Source: JADGHX01 sp035760965
GTDB lineage: Bacteria; Pseudomonadota; Gammaproteobacteria; Steroidobacterales; Steroidobacteraceae
Assembly: GCA_035760965.1 (NCBI GenBank)
Contig: DASTRY010000102.1
Coordinates: 1 to 57,639, forward strand
Direction: 5' to 3'
Length of the DNA stretch: 57,639 nucleotides
Position numbers and translations under genes: made by a program. The notes under the pieces were generated by a model. That model was given only the letters and a program-made list of their open reading frames with translations, ran no database searches and was not told where the DNA came from. Numbering within the stretch: position 1 is the first letter of the stretch; the number at the start of each line of letters is the position of its first letter. Shown here piece by piece: positions 1 through 9,076 of the stretch.

Positions 1-1357
1 GCTTGAATTGCGAGAGCTGCACGCCCGAGAGAGTGGCGTCGACAGCGGTCTGCGCAGCGTCGTCGCGCGCGTCGATGCGCACCGTGCCTTTGATCTCGCC
101 CTGCGGCAGAGCCAGCGCGACGGGGTCGAGCGCGATCACGCCGTCCTGCAGATCGAGCTTCAGAGACAGCGCTCGGATCGGCAAATGCGCCGAATGCACT
201 TGCGCTGCTCGGTAGTCGAGCTGCACATCGGTCGCGCGCACGCGCGCGACGCGCAACTTCGCGTCCGGGAAGATGCGTTCGGAATCCGCTGGCGTGCGCT
301 GCGCCTCGTGTGTGTGAGCGGAGCCGCCGCCGAACCATGTCGCCGCGTCATCGAGGTCCAGCAACTTCGAAGTGACGGCGGCACGAACGAGCGGCCGCAG
401 GTGCGCGAGATCGATCGACACGTTGCCGTGCATGTCGCTGTCGCCGATCGTGCCGGAAAGATCATCGAACGACACGCGCGCACCCTGACGCGATAGCCGG
501 CCAATCAGCCGATACGGTCGCGTATTCGGGAACGCGAGCCCGCTCAAGTAGTAGAGGTCCGACATGTCGGCGCCGGCCACGTTGAAGCCCGCGTCGATGT
601 GGCCGAGGTCGAACGGCCTGGGCAGCGTGCCGCGCGCCGCCACGCGCGTCGCATCCGCGAGGATGCTCGCTTCGAAGGGATACGGCGCATCGCGTCGGGC
701 AGTCATGAGCGATGCGCCGCGCACATCGAACTGGAAGCGCTTGCCGTTCATCGTGCCGTTGCCGAGCAGCCGAAACGGACGCGGACTGCGCTCGGCGCCC
801 TGTTCGCGCGCGCTGACGATGCCGCGGAATTCCAGCTCGCGCTTCTCGTCGACGAAGGTGAGCTCGCCCGGATCGATCTCGAGACGCTGGATCAACGGCA
901 GGTTCAGCGCCCGCCCGTAACGCGGCTTGCCCCGCCGCGACGACCAGTTCACCCGCCCGTCGTGCGCGCGCACGAGGTGCAGCGTCGGCCGTTCGATGCG
1001 AACGAGCGGCAGAATGGCCGAACCCTTGAAGAGCTCGGGCAGCTTCACGCGAATGACGAGCCGCTCCGCGTGCGCCATCGAGCCGCCGCCCGCCCAAGCC
1101 GGGTTGCCGATATCGAGGCCGGAGACGCTCACCGTGGGCTCGAGCGAGAGCAAGTGTACGCGCAGGTCGCCTTCGATCCGCACCGGATGGCCGAGCCGCA
1201 TCGAGGCGAGCCGCGCGACCGGCCCGCGCAAGGCATTCCAGTCCCGGAACGCGAGCGCGAGAAGCACGACGAGCACGACGAGGCCCGCCGCGATGCCGGC
1301 GACCCACAGCGTTCGGGGACCGGGCGCCCACGGGCGTGCGCTGGACCAGAGCCTCAT
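1..1357 (-). CDS. AsmA family envelope protein, N-terminal part (runs off the window)
   Basis: The reading frame opens with ATG at 1357 and stays open to the left edge, so about 452 N-terminal residues are visible and the C-terminus is missing. Residues about 18-38 form one hydrophobic helix (GIAAGLVVLVVLLALAF), typical of the inner-membrane anchor of AsmA/YhdP-like proteins. The next part has the AsmA signature style: short beta-rich segments such as VRIEGDLRVHLLSLEP and VSGLDIGNPAW, then FRGIVSAREQG and LDLQDGVIALDPVALALPQGEIKG. Family members are periplasm-spanning proteins linked to phospholipid transport and outer-membrane homeostasis. The gene is followed on the same strand by a small outer-membrane barrel gene upstream at 1400-2056, 42 bp away, so the two may be co-transcribed. 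The family is clear; which AsmA paralogue it is cannot be told from this part. Confidence 0.85.
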   Translation of the reverse strand, partial: MRLWSSARPWAPGPRTLWVAGIAAGLVVLVVLLALAFRDWNALRGPVARLASMRLGHPVRIEGDLRVHLLSLEPTVSVSGLDIGNPAWAGGGSMAHAERLVIRVKLPELFKGSAILPLVRIERPTLHLVRAHDGRVNWSSRRGKPRYGRALNLPLIQRLEIDPGELTFVDEKRELEFRGIVSAREQGAERSPRPFRLLGNGTMNGKRFQFDVRGASLMTARRDAPYPFEASILADATRVAARGTLPRPFDLGHIDAGFNVAGADMSDLYYLSGLAFPNTRPYRLIGRLSRQGARVSFDDLSGTIGDSDMHGNVSIDLAHLRPLVRAAVTSKLLDLDDAATWFGGGSAHTHEAQRTPADSERIFPDAKLRVARVRATDVQLDYRAAQVHSAHLPIRALSLKLDLQDGVIALDPVALALPQGEIKGTVRIDARDDAAQTAVDATLSGVQLSQFK

Positions 1358-1399
1358 CCGTTAATAAGCGTCGAGCGCGGCCCTCGTTCCCGGGGACCG

Positions 1400-2056
1400 T
1401 CAGAAGGCGAAAGCGGCGCCGAGCATCAAGTCGAATTGGGTGAAGGTCGAGCCGCGCGCGCGAATCGAGCAGACCCCGCCGAACGACCCGGACGCGCAGA
1501 AGATCGCCGAGCTCGTATTCACGAACGTGAGATAGCCGCGCGCTTCGAGCCTCACCGAGAACTGCTGCGACACCGGCACGCGCAGCCCACCGCCGAGTGA
1601 AACGGAGAAACGCGTGTCGTCCGTCCCCGAATCCGCGGTGAACCGGGTGATGCCGAGCCCTCCGACAATATAGGGTTGCAGCGGGAAGTCGCCCTCCACC
1701 TCGGGTTCGAGCGTGCCACCGAGGTGCAAGTATTCGACGTTCACATCGAGCGGCGCGACCGGTGACGTCCTCTCGACCTGCGTCTCCTCTCGCGTGTACA
1801 GCAACTCGTATTGCGAGGACGAGTCACGCCGCACGGCCAACGCGAGCGCGAGCGAGCCGTGATCGTCGAGGTTGGCGTGCTGATCCGAGTTGGCGACATC
1901 GAAGTTGCCGCCGAGGCGATAGCCGATGAAGGGCGTGATCTCGTAAAGATTTCGAGGCGCGGCGCGCTCCCTCCCCGGGTCGTTCGGCTCGGCGAACGCG
2001 CCACCCGCCACGCAAAGGCTGAGCGCCGCTGAGATCATCACCCATGCTCGATTCAT
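1400..2056 (-). CDS. Small outer-membrane beta-barrel protein (OmpA-like/porin family)
   Basis: 218 residues. The start ATG at 2056 gives a clean signal peptide (MNRAWVMISAALSLCVAGGAFA, cut near residue 22), so the much longer upstream open frame is not used. The mature part alternates polar and hydrophobic residues as in an eight-stranded barrel: YEITPFIGYRLGG near its start, YIVGGLGITRF in the middle, FSVSLGGGLRVPVSQQFSVR later, and a C-terminal strand ending LMLGAAFAF with the terminal Phe expected for BAM-dependent insertion. Likely a small outer-membrane barrel of the OmpA/OmpW type without a peptidoglycan-binding domain. Substrate or role unknown. It precedes the AsmA gene on the same strand. 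Confidence 0.8.
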   Translation of the reverse strand: MNRAWVMISAALSLCVAGGAFAEPNDPGRERAAPRNLYEITPFIGYRLGGNFDVANSDQHANLDDHGSLALALAVRRDSSSQYELLYTREETQVERTSPVAPLDVNVEYLHLGGTLEPEVEGDFPLQPYIVGGLGITRFTADSGTDDTRFSVSLGGGLRVPVSQQFSVRLEARGYLTFVNTSSAIFCASGSFGGVCSIRARGSTFTQFDLMLGAAFAF

Positions 2057-2638
2057 GGCGCCCGTTCTCTCCCGGATGGCACAGTGAGTATCGACTGCAC
2101 CCGTGAGTACGTTCAAACGCAATGAAGAGATGCGCTGGGAGGGAGCGCCGGACGAAAATGCCGGCGCGCGCACGACGAGGCCGCGACCTTTAGCCACGCC
2201 GTGCGCGCACCCGGCGCGCGCGGGATCCGCGGGTTTGCGAGGGCAGAACGAAGACGCGATGGGCTGATGTGGGCAGCTCAGACTCGTCCTCGCGCGGCCC
2301 CCGATGGACACCGCACGGCTCGCAGTCGAGCAAAAGCTATGCCGAGTCGCTTGCGCGCGAGCGCGCTGTGAGCCAACGCACTGAATCACCGAGAGATGCG
2401 GAATACGCTCAGCGGCCTTCACGAGCCGCGCCGGCGTCGTGCGGCACTCGCGTGCACGCGATTCTGTCGCCGCGCTCCGACGCAATTCGCGCGCGTGCGC
2501 GCAACCCGCTGATTCGCGAGGAGCGCGCCTGTCGCCAACTCCTGACGCTCCCATCCACGCAACGAACGTCGTGCCACCTCGATTGCGCGCGCGCAATCGT
2601 CCGTGACACGCTGATGCACCAACAAAAAAGGGGGAGCC
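2057..2638. other. Gene-free spacer between divergent genes
   Basis: 582 bp between the barrel gene (minus) and the cupin gene (plus). Open frames here are GC-driven and have no recognisable protein features. The one clear element is the 20-bp palindrome at 2580-2599. Nothing else convincing was seen. Confidence 0.6.
2580..2599. promoter_or_regulatory. Perfect 20-bp palindrome upstream of cupin-SDR operon
   Basis: CGATTGCGCGCGCGCAATCG is a perfect inverted repeat with no spacer, centred about 49 bp before the cupin start codon. It could be an operator for a dimeric regulator. Part of the symmetry comes from the alternating GC core, so chance is possible; the flanking CGATT/AATCG arms make an operator more credible. 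Confidence 0.4.
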
Positions 2639-3151
2639 ATGATCGTTCGTTGCAGGCGCGCGCTCAGCGTCGCCGCTTTGAGTCTCTCTGCGCTGTTCAC
2701 CACGACCCCGCTCTGCGCTGCCGATGGGAAGCCCGCCATGACACCGCCCACCGCCTCCGGGAAATTGAGCTTTCACCGTCTGTACACGAGCGCCGACGGC
2801 AATTCGCACTTCTCCGACGAGACGATCGAGCTGACGCCGCTCAACGGGGCCGGCCCCGAAGCGCATCTGAGCGCGAGCCGGCTCGGCGACGTGCAGGGCG
2901 CGATGATTCTGGCCCTCAAGGCGGGCGCGACCGAGCCGTATCACATCGCGCCACGCCGGCAGATCATGTTCTGCCTGCGCGGCATCGTCGAAGTCACTGC
3001 AGGCGATGGCACGAAGCGGCGCGTGCTGCCAGGACAGTTCGTGCTGCTCGAAGACACGAGCGGCAAAGGTCACATCACCCATGCCGTCGGCAACGAGGAT
3101 CACGTGGCGCTCGCCTTCCCGATCGCCGACGACGTGCTCGCGAGAAAGTGA
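2639..3151 (+). CDS. Exported cupin-domain protein
   Basis: 170 residues, preceded by a strong ribosome site (GGGGGAG, 3 nt before ATG). Residues 1-28 form a signal peptide (RRALSVAALSLSALFTTTPLCAA). The rest fits a single cupin barrel: GATEPYHIAPRRQIMFCLRGIVEVTAGDG holds motif 1 in weak form, and PGQFVLLEDTSGKGHITHAVGNEDHVALAF holds motif 2 with a His. Motif 1 keeps only some of the usual metal ligands, so metal binding is uncertain. The gene lies 14 bp before an SDR gene on the same strand that also has a signal-like N-terminus, so the two probably form an operon. Function unknown; a small-molecule-binding or isomerase role is possible. Confidence 0.8.
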   Translation: MIVRCRRALSVAALSLSALFTTTPLCAADGKPAMTPPTASGKLSFHRLYTSADGNSHFSDETIELTPLNGAGPEAHLSASRLGDVQGAMILALKAGATEPYHIAPRRQIMFCLRGIVEVTAGDGTKRRVLPGQFVLLEDTSGKGHITHAVGNEDHVALAFPIADDVLARK

Positions 3152-3165
3152 GAGGAACCGCACGC

Positions 3166-4029
3166 ATGAACCGGGCGATACTGCGCGCCGCGCTATTCCT
3201 CGCGGTGCTGGCGATCGGCGCGACGCAGACGAGCGTCGCGATGGACCTGCAGCTCAAAGGCAAGACGGCGCTCGTCACGGGCAGCACGGCCGGCATCGGC
3301 TACGCGACGGCCGAAGCGCTGCTGAAAGAAGGCGCGGACGTCATCATCAATGCGCGCTCGCAGAAGTCGGTCGACAAAGCGGTCGCGTCGCTGAAAGCTT
3401 CGACCGGGCGCACGCCGAAATCTTTCGTCGGCGACATGAGCAAGGCGGCCGATACGACGCGGCTCGCGCAGACCTTTCCGAATGTCGACATCCTCGTGAA
3501 CAACGTCGGCACGTTCATGGCCAAGGAGTTCGCGAAGACGACGGACGAGGACTGGGAGACGATCTTCCAGGTGAACGTCATGTCGGGCGTGCGCCTCGCG
3601 CGCGCCTATCTGCCGCGCATGAAGCAGCAGAACTGGGGCCGCATCATCTTTATCTCCAGCGAGAGCGCGTTGCAGATTCCGGTGGAGAGCATCCACTACG
3701 GCATGACGAAGGCGGCGCAGATTGCCGTGGCGCGCGGGCTGGCCGAAGACTGCGCGAAAACGGGCGTGACCGTGAACAGCATCCTGCCCGGCCCGACGCT
3801 CGATCCGCAGGCCCCGCGCGCGCAGGACATGGTGAAGCGCGCCGGCAAACCGCTGGCCGAGATCGAGCAGGACTTCATCAATGCGCGCCGGCCCACATCG
3901 CTCATCAAGCGGTTCGCGCGGCCGGAGGAAGTCGCTTCGCTGATCGCGTATGTGGCGAGCCCGCTGTCGTCGGCCACCACCGGCGCGGCGCTGCGAGTGG
4001 ATGGCGGCGTCGTGAAGAGCGCGTTCTGA
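3166..4029 (+). CDS. Short-chain dehydrogenase/reductase with signal-peptide-like N-terminus
   Basis: 287 residues from the ATG at 3166 (AGAGGAAC upstream). The Rossmann core starts at about residue 26 with MDLQLKGKTALVTGSTAGIG, containing TGxxxGIG; NNVG follows at about residue 107, then the catalytic Ser of SSES and YGMTK (Tyr about 178, Lys about 182). These are the complete catalytic and cofactor signatures of a classical NAD(P)-dependent SDR. Residues 1-25 (LRAALFLAVLAIGATQTSVA) look like a signal peptide, which is odd because SDRs normally work in the cytoplasm with soluble NAD(P)H. An internal ATG at 3241 would give a conventional cytoplasmic SDR. The long upstream open frame in the same phase overlaps the cupin gene and is not used. 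Confidence 0.88.
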   Translation: MNRAILRAALFLAVLAIGATQTSVAMDLQLKGKTALVTGSTAGIGYATAEALLKEGADVIINARSQKSVDKAVASLKASTGRTPKSFVGDMSKAADTTRLAQTFPNVDILVNNVGTFMAKEFAKTTDEDWETIFQVNVMSGVRLARAYLPRMKQQNWGRIIFISSESALQIPVESIHYGMTKAAQIAVARGLAEDCAKTGVTVNSILPGPTLDPQAPRAQDMVKRAGKPLAEIEQDFINARRPTSLIKRFARPEEVASLIAYVASPLSSATTGAALRVDGGVVKSAF

Positions 4030-4068
4030 GCCGCTACCAACTGTCGGGCTTCGAATATTCCGGGAACC

Positions 4069-4345
4069 TCAACGGCTCCCGGAATGCAACTGCTGTCGAT
4101 GGGCTCGTTGGTCGATACGGTCGACGAACTTCACACCGGCGATCACCTTCGCCAAGTGCTGCACGAATCCTCGTAACCTGTGAAAGCTCTTCCGCGCAGT
4201 CATGGTACTCCGTCTTCAGCGCCAGAAAATGCTTCTCCCCGCGCTCATTCAGGCCCACCACCACCCGCATACACAGCCGCGTGTTCTCGGCTCGCAGACC
4301 GCTGTATATCCATATCCCGTCGGCCCACAGGTACACCCAGCGCTC
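4069..4345 (-). pseudogene. IS256-family transposase remnant, internally deleted
   Basis: On the minus strand one frame reads ERWVYLWADGIWIYSGL followed by VVGLNERGEKHFLALKTEYHDCAEE, matching the catalytic-core segment (YxWADGI) of IS256/Mutator transposases. Around 4200 the match moves to another frame, KSFHRLRGFVQHLAKVIAGV and KFVDRI, which matches the last residues of the same family. The long central part is missing, so an internal deletion has fused the middle and the end. A stop lies just upstream of the first segment. No intact terminal repeats were recognised. Confidence 0.65.
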
Positions 4346-4463
4346 GGTCTGGCATCAGCTGCGCGATGATCGGCTAGCCGTCATGCGACCGATCCGGGAG
4401 CGCAGCGCGCTCCCGGGCGGTCCGCTGGGGCTCCGGAGATTCATCCGGAGTTAGAGACTAGAA

Positions 4464-6896
4464 CTAGAAGCGCTGCCCAAACCTCAATCCGACCGTGCGC
4501 GGCATATCGGGAATGCTGTAGGGCCTCAGCCCGCACAAGGGTTGCGGATTGTCGGGATCAGGGCCGTAGATACTGCACTCGGTCGTCCGGTACGTGTCGC
4601 CGCGCTTGTCGAAAAGGTTATGAACGTAGAGCTCGATCGCGTATGTGTCTCGGCTAACGCCGGTGGACAAGTCGGTCATGGCATATGCTGGCTGCTCGCC
4701 CACGAGCGCGCGATCGGGTAGACGGAGGTCCGCGAACACCGACGTCCGGTATCCAATCGATCCCTGCACGTGAGCCTCGAACCCCTTCAGCGGGAAACCA
4801 TAACGGGCCGTAAGGTGCCCCTTGAATTTGGACGAGACAGGCAAGCGCGTGCCGTCCGGCGCGAGCGGATCGGCGCAATCCGTAATGGGCGTGCCGTCGG
4901 CCTGGGTCGTGCCGCAGTAGTTCGCGGCCAGCTTCGCGTCCGTGTACGCGAATCCGCCGCTCAATGTGAGACCCGATGTCACTGCCCAATCGATGTCACC
5001 CTCGACGCCCTTCACTTTCGCCTTGTTCGCGTTCTTGATCTCGGTGAGGCCATTCAGGCCCAGGTAAGAGAACTGAATGTCCGTCCAATCGAGGTAGTAG
5101 ACCGCACCGTTCACGCGCAGACGATTGTTTAGCCAGCTCGTCTTCCAGCCGATTTCGTAATTCTTCAGGTAATCCGGCTTGTAAGGCGGCAAGATGCTGC
5201 GGCGATTGATACCGCCAGGACGGAATCCTTCCGCGTACGTGACATAGACGAGGCGCGCATCATCGAAGCGGTACGTCAGATTGTACCGCGGCGTATTGCC
5301 GCTCGCCTCAACGTTCTTGTCGAGATTGATACACGGAGCGCCGTGGAATTCGACCCACTGCGTCCGATCGGCGGCGCATTGCGCCTCTCCGGAGCCGGAC
5401 GGGCTGAAGCCGAGCCCGTAGCCGAAGAATCCTTTGAGCGAGTTGTTCGCCTTGAAGAAGCGAACGCCCGCAGTCGCGGACAACTTCGGAGTGATATCTA
5501 AGGTGACCTCGCCGAACGCCGCCCGGTCGCGGTCAGTGCGCACTTGCTCAGTGAGCCAAATCGTGTCGGGCCAGCCTGTCGGAGTGAGGAACGAGGCAAA
5601 TCCATCAATTTTGTACCGCTGTTCGATGTCGTGTTCCTGCTGTTCCCAGAACAAACCGGCCACGAACTTGAGTCGCTTCGTGGGATCGGACGAGACGCGC
5701 AGTTCGTGACTGTCCTTGTAGAACGCATCGTTCCCGAGAAAGTACTGCGTCGGATCGATGATTTGGCCCGCGTCGTTGTAGATGTACGCGCCGTACCCAT
5801 AAACGACATCGTAAAAATATGAGTAGTCGGCGTAGTCGGCACTCGAGTGGATGTCACGTTTCAGATGGGCGCCTGCGTACACCACATCGAGGTTGGCGAT
5901 CTTGCCTTCGATAGTGAGCGCCGCCTGCCACCAATTGTCGCGCTGAAACTCCGGACGGAAGTGCACCACCTTCAAGTCGCCGACCTTCGGATCGTAGGCA
6001 AAGGCACCGTTGGTCTTTTGTGCCTGCCCCATCACTGTGGGCGTCAACGTCCAGGCGTCGTCCAGATCGATCTTCAAAGCTGCCCGCCCGCCGTACGTAT
6101 CGACGTCGTTGTAGTTCTTCTTGACCCTATCGGCGTTCGTGACGGTGCCATCGCCGGTCGCCGCTTGCAAGCTGGGATAAGTCAACGAGCCGAGTACGTT
6201 GTCGATATAGCCGCCGTCGTGGCGCGCCCAACCGACGAGCCGCACGGCTGCAGAATCGGACAGCGGAACGTTGACGAACCCTTCTCCCAGGTAGCCCCGA
6301 TCGCCTCTCGCCACGGTCTCCATTTGCAAGTCATAGCTCGCCGCGAATGCGCGCGGATCGGGCTTGTTGGTGATGATGCGGATCGTGCCGGCCTGCGAGC
6401 TCGCGCCGTACAGCGTTCCCTGGGGACCCGAGAGTGCCTCGACGCGCGCGATGTCATAGACGTGAATATCGAGCGCCCCCTGTATCGTGGTGATCGGTTG
6501 CTCGTCGAGATAGATTCCGACGCTCGGCAGCGGCCCGGAGTGATTGGCGTTCTCGCCGCTGGCAATGCCTCGCATGTAGACCGTTGTGGCGCCCGGACCG
6601 AGCGACTGATAGGACACGCTCGGCAGGAGCTTTGCGTAGTCGGTGAATTCCTTCACCTGCATGTCCGCGAGCTTCGCCGTGCCGAGCGCGGTGACGCTGA
6701 CGGGCACACTTTGCAGGTCTTCTTCGCGCTTTTGCGCGGTCACCACGACCTGTTCCAGGCCCGTGTCATCGTTCTGCGAGAAGGCCGGCGGCAGGCCCGC
6801 AAGCACCATGGACGCGAGAGGCACACTCTTCAACACGCGTTGGGTCCGACTTTGGGCGCGAATCCGCTCCAGTTTACGGCGTCGACTGCGTGTCAT
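4464..6896 (-). CDS. TonB-dependent outer-membrane receptor
   Basis: 810 residues. A basic N-terminus precedes a hydrophobic stretch (VPLASMVLAGLPPAFS), consistent with a signal peptide. A TonB-box-like segment (LEQVVVTAQKREED) follows, then the plug domain (VPVSVTALGTAKLADMQV, MRGIASGEN, VEALSGPQGTLYGASSQAGTIRIIT). The rest is a 22-strand-type barrel ending in RTVGLRFGQRF with terminal Phe. This plug style is common in the large receptor families of sphingomonads and related gammaproteobacteria that take up plant, terpenoid or aromatic compounds. The gene follows the TPR-sulfotransferase on the same strand with an 85-bp gap, so they may be one transcript. Substrate not deducible. Confidence 0.95.
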   Translation of the reverse strand: MTRSRRRKLERIRAQSRTQRVLKSVPLASMVLAGLPPAFSQNDDTGLEQVVVTAQKREEDLQSVPVSVTALGTAKLADMQVKEFTDYAKLLPSVSYQSLGPGATTVYMRGIASGENANHSGPLPSVGIYLDEQPITTIQGALDIHVYDIARVEALSGPQGTLYGASSQAGTIRIITNKPDPRAFAASYDLQMETVARGDRGYLGEGFVNVPLSDSAAVRLVGWARHDGGYIDNVLGSLTYPSLQAATGDGTVTNADRVKKNYNDVDTYGGRAALKIDLDDAWTLTPTVMGQAQKTNGAFAYDPKVGDLKVVHFRPEFQRDNWWQAALTIEGKIANLDVVYAGAHLKRDIHSSADYADYSYFYDVVYGYGAYIYNDAGQIIDPTQYFLGNDAFYKDSHELRVSSDPTKRLKFVAGLFWEQQEHDIEQRYKIDGFASFLTPTGWPDTIWLTEQVRTDRDRAAFGEVTLDITPKLSATAGVRFFKANNSLKGFFGYGLGFSPSGSGEAQCAADRTQWVEFHGAPCINLDKNVEASGNTPRYNLTYRFDDARLVYVTYAEGFRPGGINRRSILPPYKPDYLKNYEIGWKTSWLNNRLRVNGAVYYLDWTDIQFSYLGLNGLTEIKNANKAKVKGVEGDIDWAVTSGLTLSGGFAYTDAKLAANYCGTTQADGTPITDCADPLAPDGTRLPVSSKFKGHLTARYGFPLKGFEAHVQGSIGYRTSVFADLRLPDRALVGEQPAYAMTDLSTGVSRDTYAIELYVHNLFDKRGDTYRTTECSIYGPDPDNPQPLCGLRPYSIPDMPRTVGLRFGQRF

Positions 6897-6981
6897 CGCG
6901 GAGACCCTCCCGTTTCTTATTGAACGAGTGTACGACTAGTCTATCCTGCACGAGCCCCACAAAACAGGGGTACCCGCCGTT

Positions 6982-9000
6982 TCAGAAGCACGGTACCGCC
7001 GGATAGGAGGCGAGCACCGGGCCCAGCGCTTCCTTTAGGGGCCCGAGCCACGGCTCGTAGTGTCGCCACTGATCGAGCCCTTCGCGATAAATGGGCCTGC
7101 GGACCTGCTCCGAGCTCGCGGTTCGTACCGCGCGCTGATTTTCGTAGAACCGCAGGCAGCCCACCTCGAACCGCAGATGGCAATAGGCCAACAGCCGACG
7201 TACCTCAGCCTCGGTGTCACCGACCATGTCCTCGTAGTAGATGCGGTGGATTCGACCGGGTAGAACTGCGTCGAAATGGGCAAGCAACTCAACGTAGTCG
7301 CGGTAATAGCGCCCGAGCTCGCGAAGGTTGTAGGTGTAGTTCTGCCCGCGCGCGAAATGCTGCTTGAAGCCGGAAAAGCAGCAGCCGAGTGGATGGCGTC
7401 GAGCATCGATGATCTTCGCGTTCGGCAGGATCAGGTGAATGAGACCGATGTGTGCGAAGTTGTTCGGCATCTTGTCGATGAAAAACGGCGCCCCGATTCT
7501 GCGCTGGATGCCAGTGGCGGCCAGAAACTGCTCACCCATTGCATAAAAATCCTTCATCTCCAGTTCGGCGAGCACTTCGGGATAACGCGTGACCTCGCGA
7601 CGCGTTTTGCGCCCTCCTAGCCCGCGCGCCATCGCGATGAGGTCGGGCAGCTCCATCGTGCCTTCCACTTCGGAGTGGCTCGATAGGATCTGCTCGATCA
7701 GCGTCGAGCCCGCACGCGGCAAACCGACGATGAAGATGGGATCGGGCGCGGGACAACCCCAGCCACTGCGCGCCGCAAAGAACTCACGGGTGAACAGTGC
7801 TTTCGAACGTTGCACGTGGCGCGACGTCTCATCGGGATCATAGTCCGTCGTTGCGCGGCGTAGGGCATTGCCGCGCTCGTAGTGTTGAAACGACTCCGCG
7901 TAGGCTCCCGTGTCTTCGAGCGCCTTGCCCAGCGCGAACTCGAAATGTAGACGATCTTCGTGCGCGAGATCCGCGCGCGCGAGCTGCGCCTGCATCCGTT
8001 CGATGTCGTCGGGTGAGAAGCGAAACGTCTTCAGGTTCGCGAGACTCCAGTACGCTTCGCCGAGATGGGGCGCCCGATCGATAGCAGCGCGGTACGCCTC
8101 GATGCTCTCCCGCCGCCGTCCGGCCGTTTTCAACGCGTGGCCATAACTCATCCAGACCTTTGGCTGATGAGGATACTCGGACAACACCGCCGCATAAATC
8201 GTGATGGCTTGTTCCTGATCGCCGATGCGACTCAGGATTGCGGCCTTCAGATTCCGATAGCCCGGATTGCGCGGCTCCGCCGCCAGCGCAGCATCGATCT
8301 CCGCCAGTGCAGCGGCCACTTTGTGCTGCCGATGAAGCACGACGGCATAGTTGTGGCGTGCCGCATGGAAGCTCGGCGCGAGCTCGAGACAGCGGGCAAG
8401 CAAGATTTCCGCGTCGCCGTAGCGCCCGAGCCGCGCAGCCACTTCCGCGAGCATGCGGATCGCCGCAACGTCCGTCGGATAGATCTTTAAGTGCTCGCGC
8501 AGCAGCGCTTCGGCGGGAGCGAGCCGGCCATCGCACAGGTGCGTCGCCGCTTCCATCAAGCGCGGATCGCGCGTCGAGTACTTGATGCTGCGCGCATACG
8601 CTTCGTCCGCGCCGGTCGTGTCGCCGATCGCCGTGAGGTGGTCCCCGAGCGCGCGCCACGCGGCGGGCATGTCGGGTTTCAGGGTGACGGCACGACGTAA
8701 CGCTGCGATCGCCCGGTCGCCCTGCCCTTTGGCTCCGAGTGCGATGCCGAGCTCATAGTGCGCCGCCGCCGCGAGAGGTTGGGCTTTCGCGAGCGGCTCG
8801 AGGATGGCAAGCGCGCCGTCGATGTCGCCGAGCGCGCGACGTGCGGCGCCGAGAATGAGTTGCGCGATGGGATGATCGGGAACGACGCGCAGAATTTCGT
8901 TCGCCTGTTCCACCGCCGCGGCCGGCTGCGATTCGAGCAGGCGCGCGGCGTGGGTCAACGCCATCTCGACGGTACCGGCGGGCTCTGCGGGCGCGCTCAT
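6982..9000 (-). CDS. TPR-repeat sulfotransferase-family protein
   Basis: 672 residues. Residues about 10-400 are successive TPR helices (for example AHYELGIALGAKGQGDRAIAA and WMSYGHALKTAGRRRESIEA). From about residue 420 comes a sulfotransferase domain: FIVGLPRAGSTLIEQILSSH has the 5'-phosphosulfate-binding P-loop of PAPS-dependent enzymes, and FIDKMPNNFAHIGLIHLILP with RRHPLGCCFSGFKQHFA matches the 3'-phosphate-binding Arg/Ser region. Such TPR-sulfotransferase fusions often sit beside TonB receptors, as here, but their acceptors are mostly unknown; protein tyrosine or a glycan are options. It diverges from the GH39 gene with a 76-bp spacer. Confidence 0.9.
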   Translation of the reverse strand: MSAPAEPAGTVEMALTHAARLLESQPAAAVEQANEILRVVPDHPIAQLILGAARRALGDIDGALAILEPLAKAQPLAAAAHYELGIALGAKGQGDRAIAALRRAVTLKPDMPAAWRALGDHLTAIGDTTGADEAYARSIKYSTRDPRLMEAATHLCDGRLAPAEALLREHLKIYPTDVAAIRMLAEVAARLGRYGDAEILLARCLELAPSFHAARHNYAVVLHRQHKVAAALAEIDAALAAEPRNPGYRNLKAAILSRIGDQEQAITIYAAVLSEYPHQPKVWMSYGHALKTAGRRRESIEAYRAAIDRAPHLGEAYWSLANLKTFRFSPDDIERMQAQLARADLAHEDRLHFEFALGKALEDTGAYAESFQHYERGNALRRATTDYDPDETSRHVQRSKALFTREFFAARSGWGCPAPDPIFIVGLPRAGSTLIEQILSSHSEVEGTMELPDLIAMARGLGGRKTRREVTRYPEVLAELEMKDFYAMGEQFLAATGIQRRIGAPFFIDKMPNNFAHIGLIHLILPNAKIIDARRHPLGCCFSGFKQHFARGQNYTYNLRELGRYYRDYVELLAHFDAVLPGRIHRIYYEDMVGDTEAEVRRLLAYCHLRFEVGCLRFYENQRAVRTASSEQVRRPIYREGLDQWRHYEPWLGPLKEALGPVLASYPAVPCF

Positions 9001-9076
9001 TGCGTGCAGCCTTCCATCGCCGACCTCGGCTTGTCAATTCCGCTACCATGCGCGCCACTTCGAAAGCCCGCTCGCC

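Noticed and set aside
2269..3165. In-frame extension upstream of the SDR gene
   Set aside because: It overlaps the cupin gene, has no conserved content, and the SDR has its own start after the cupin stop.
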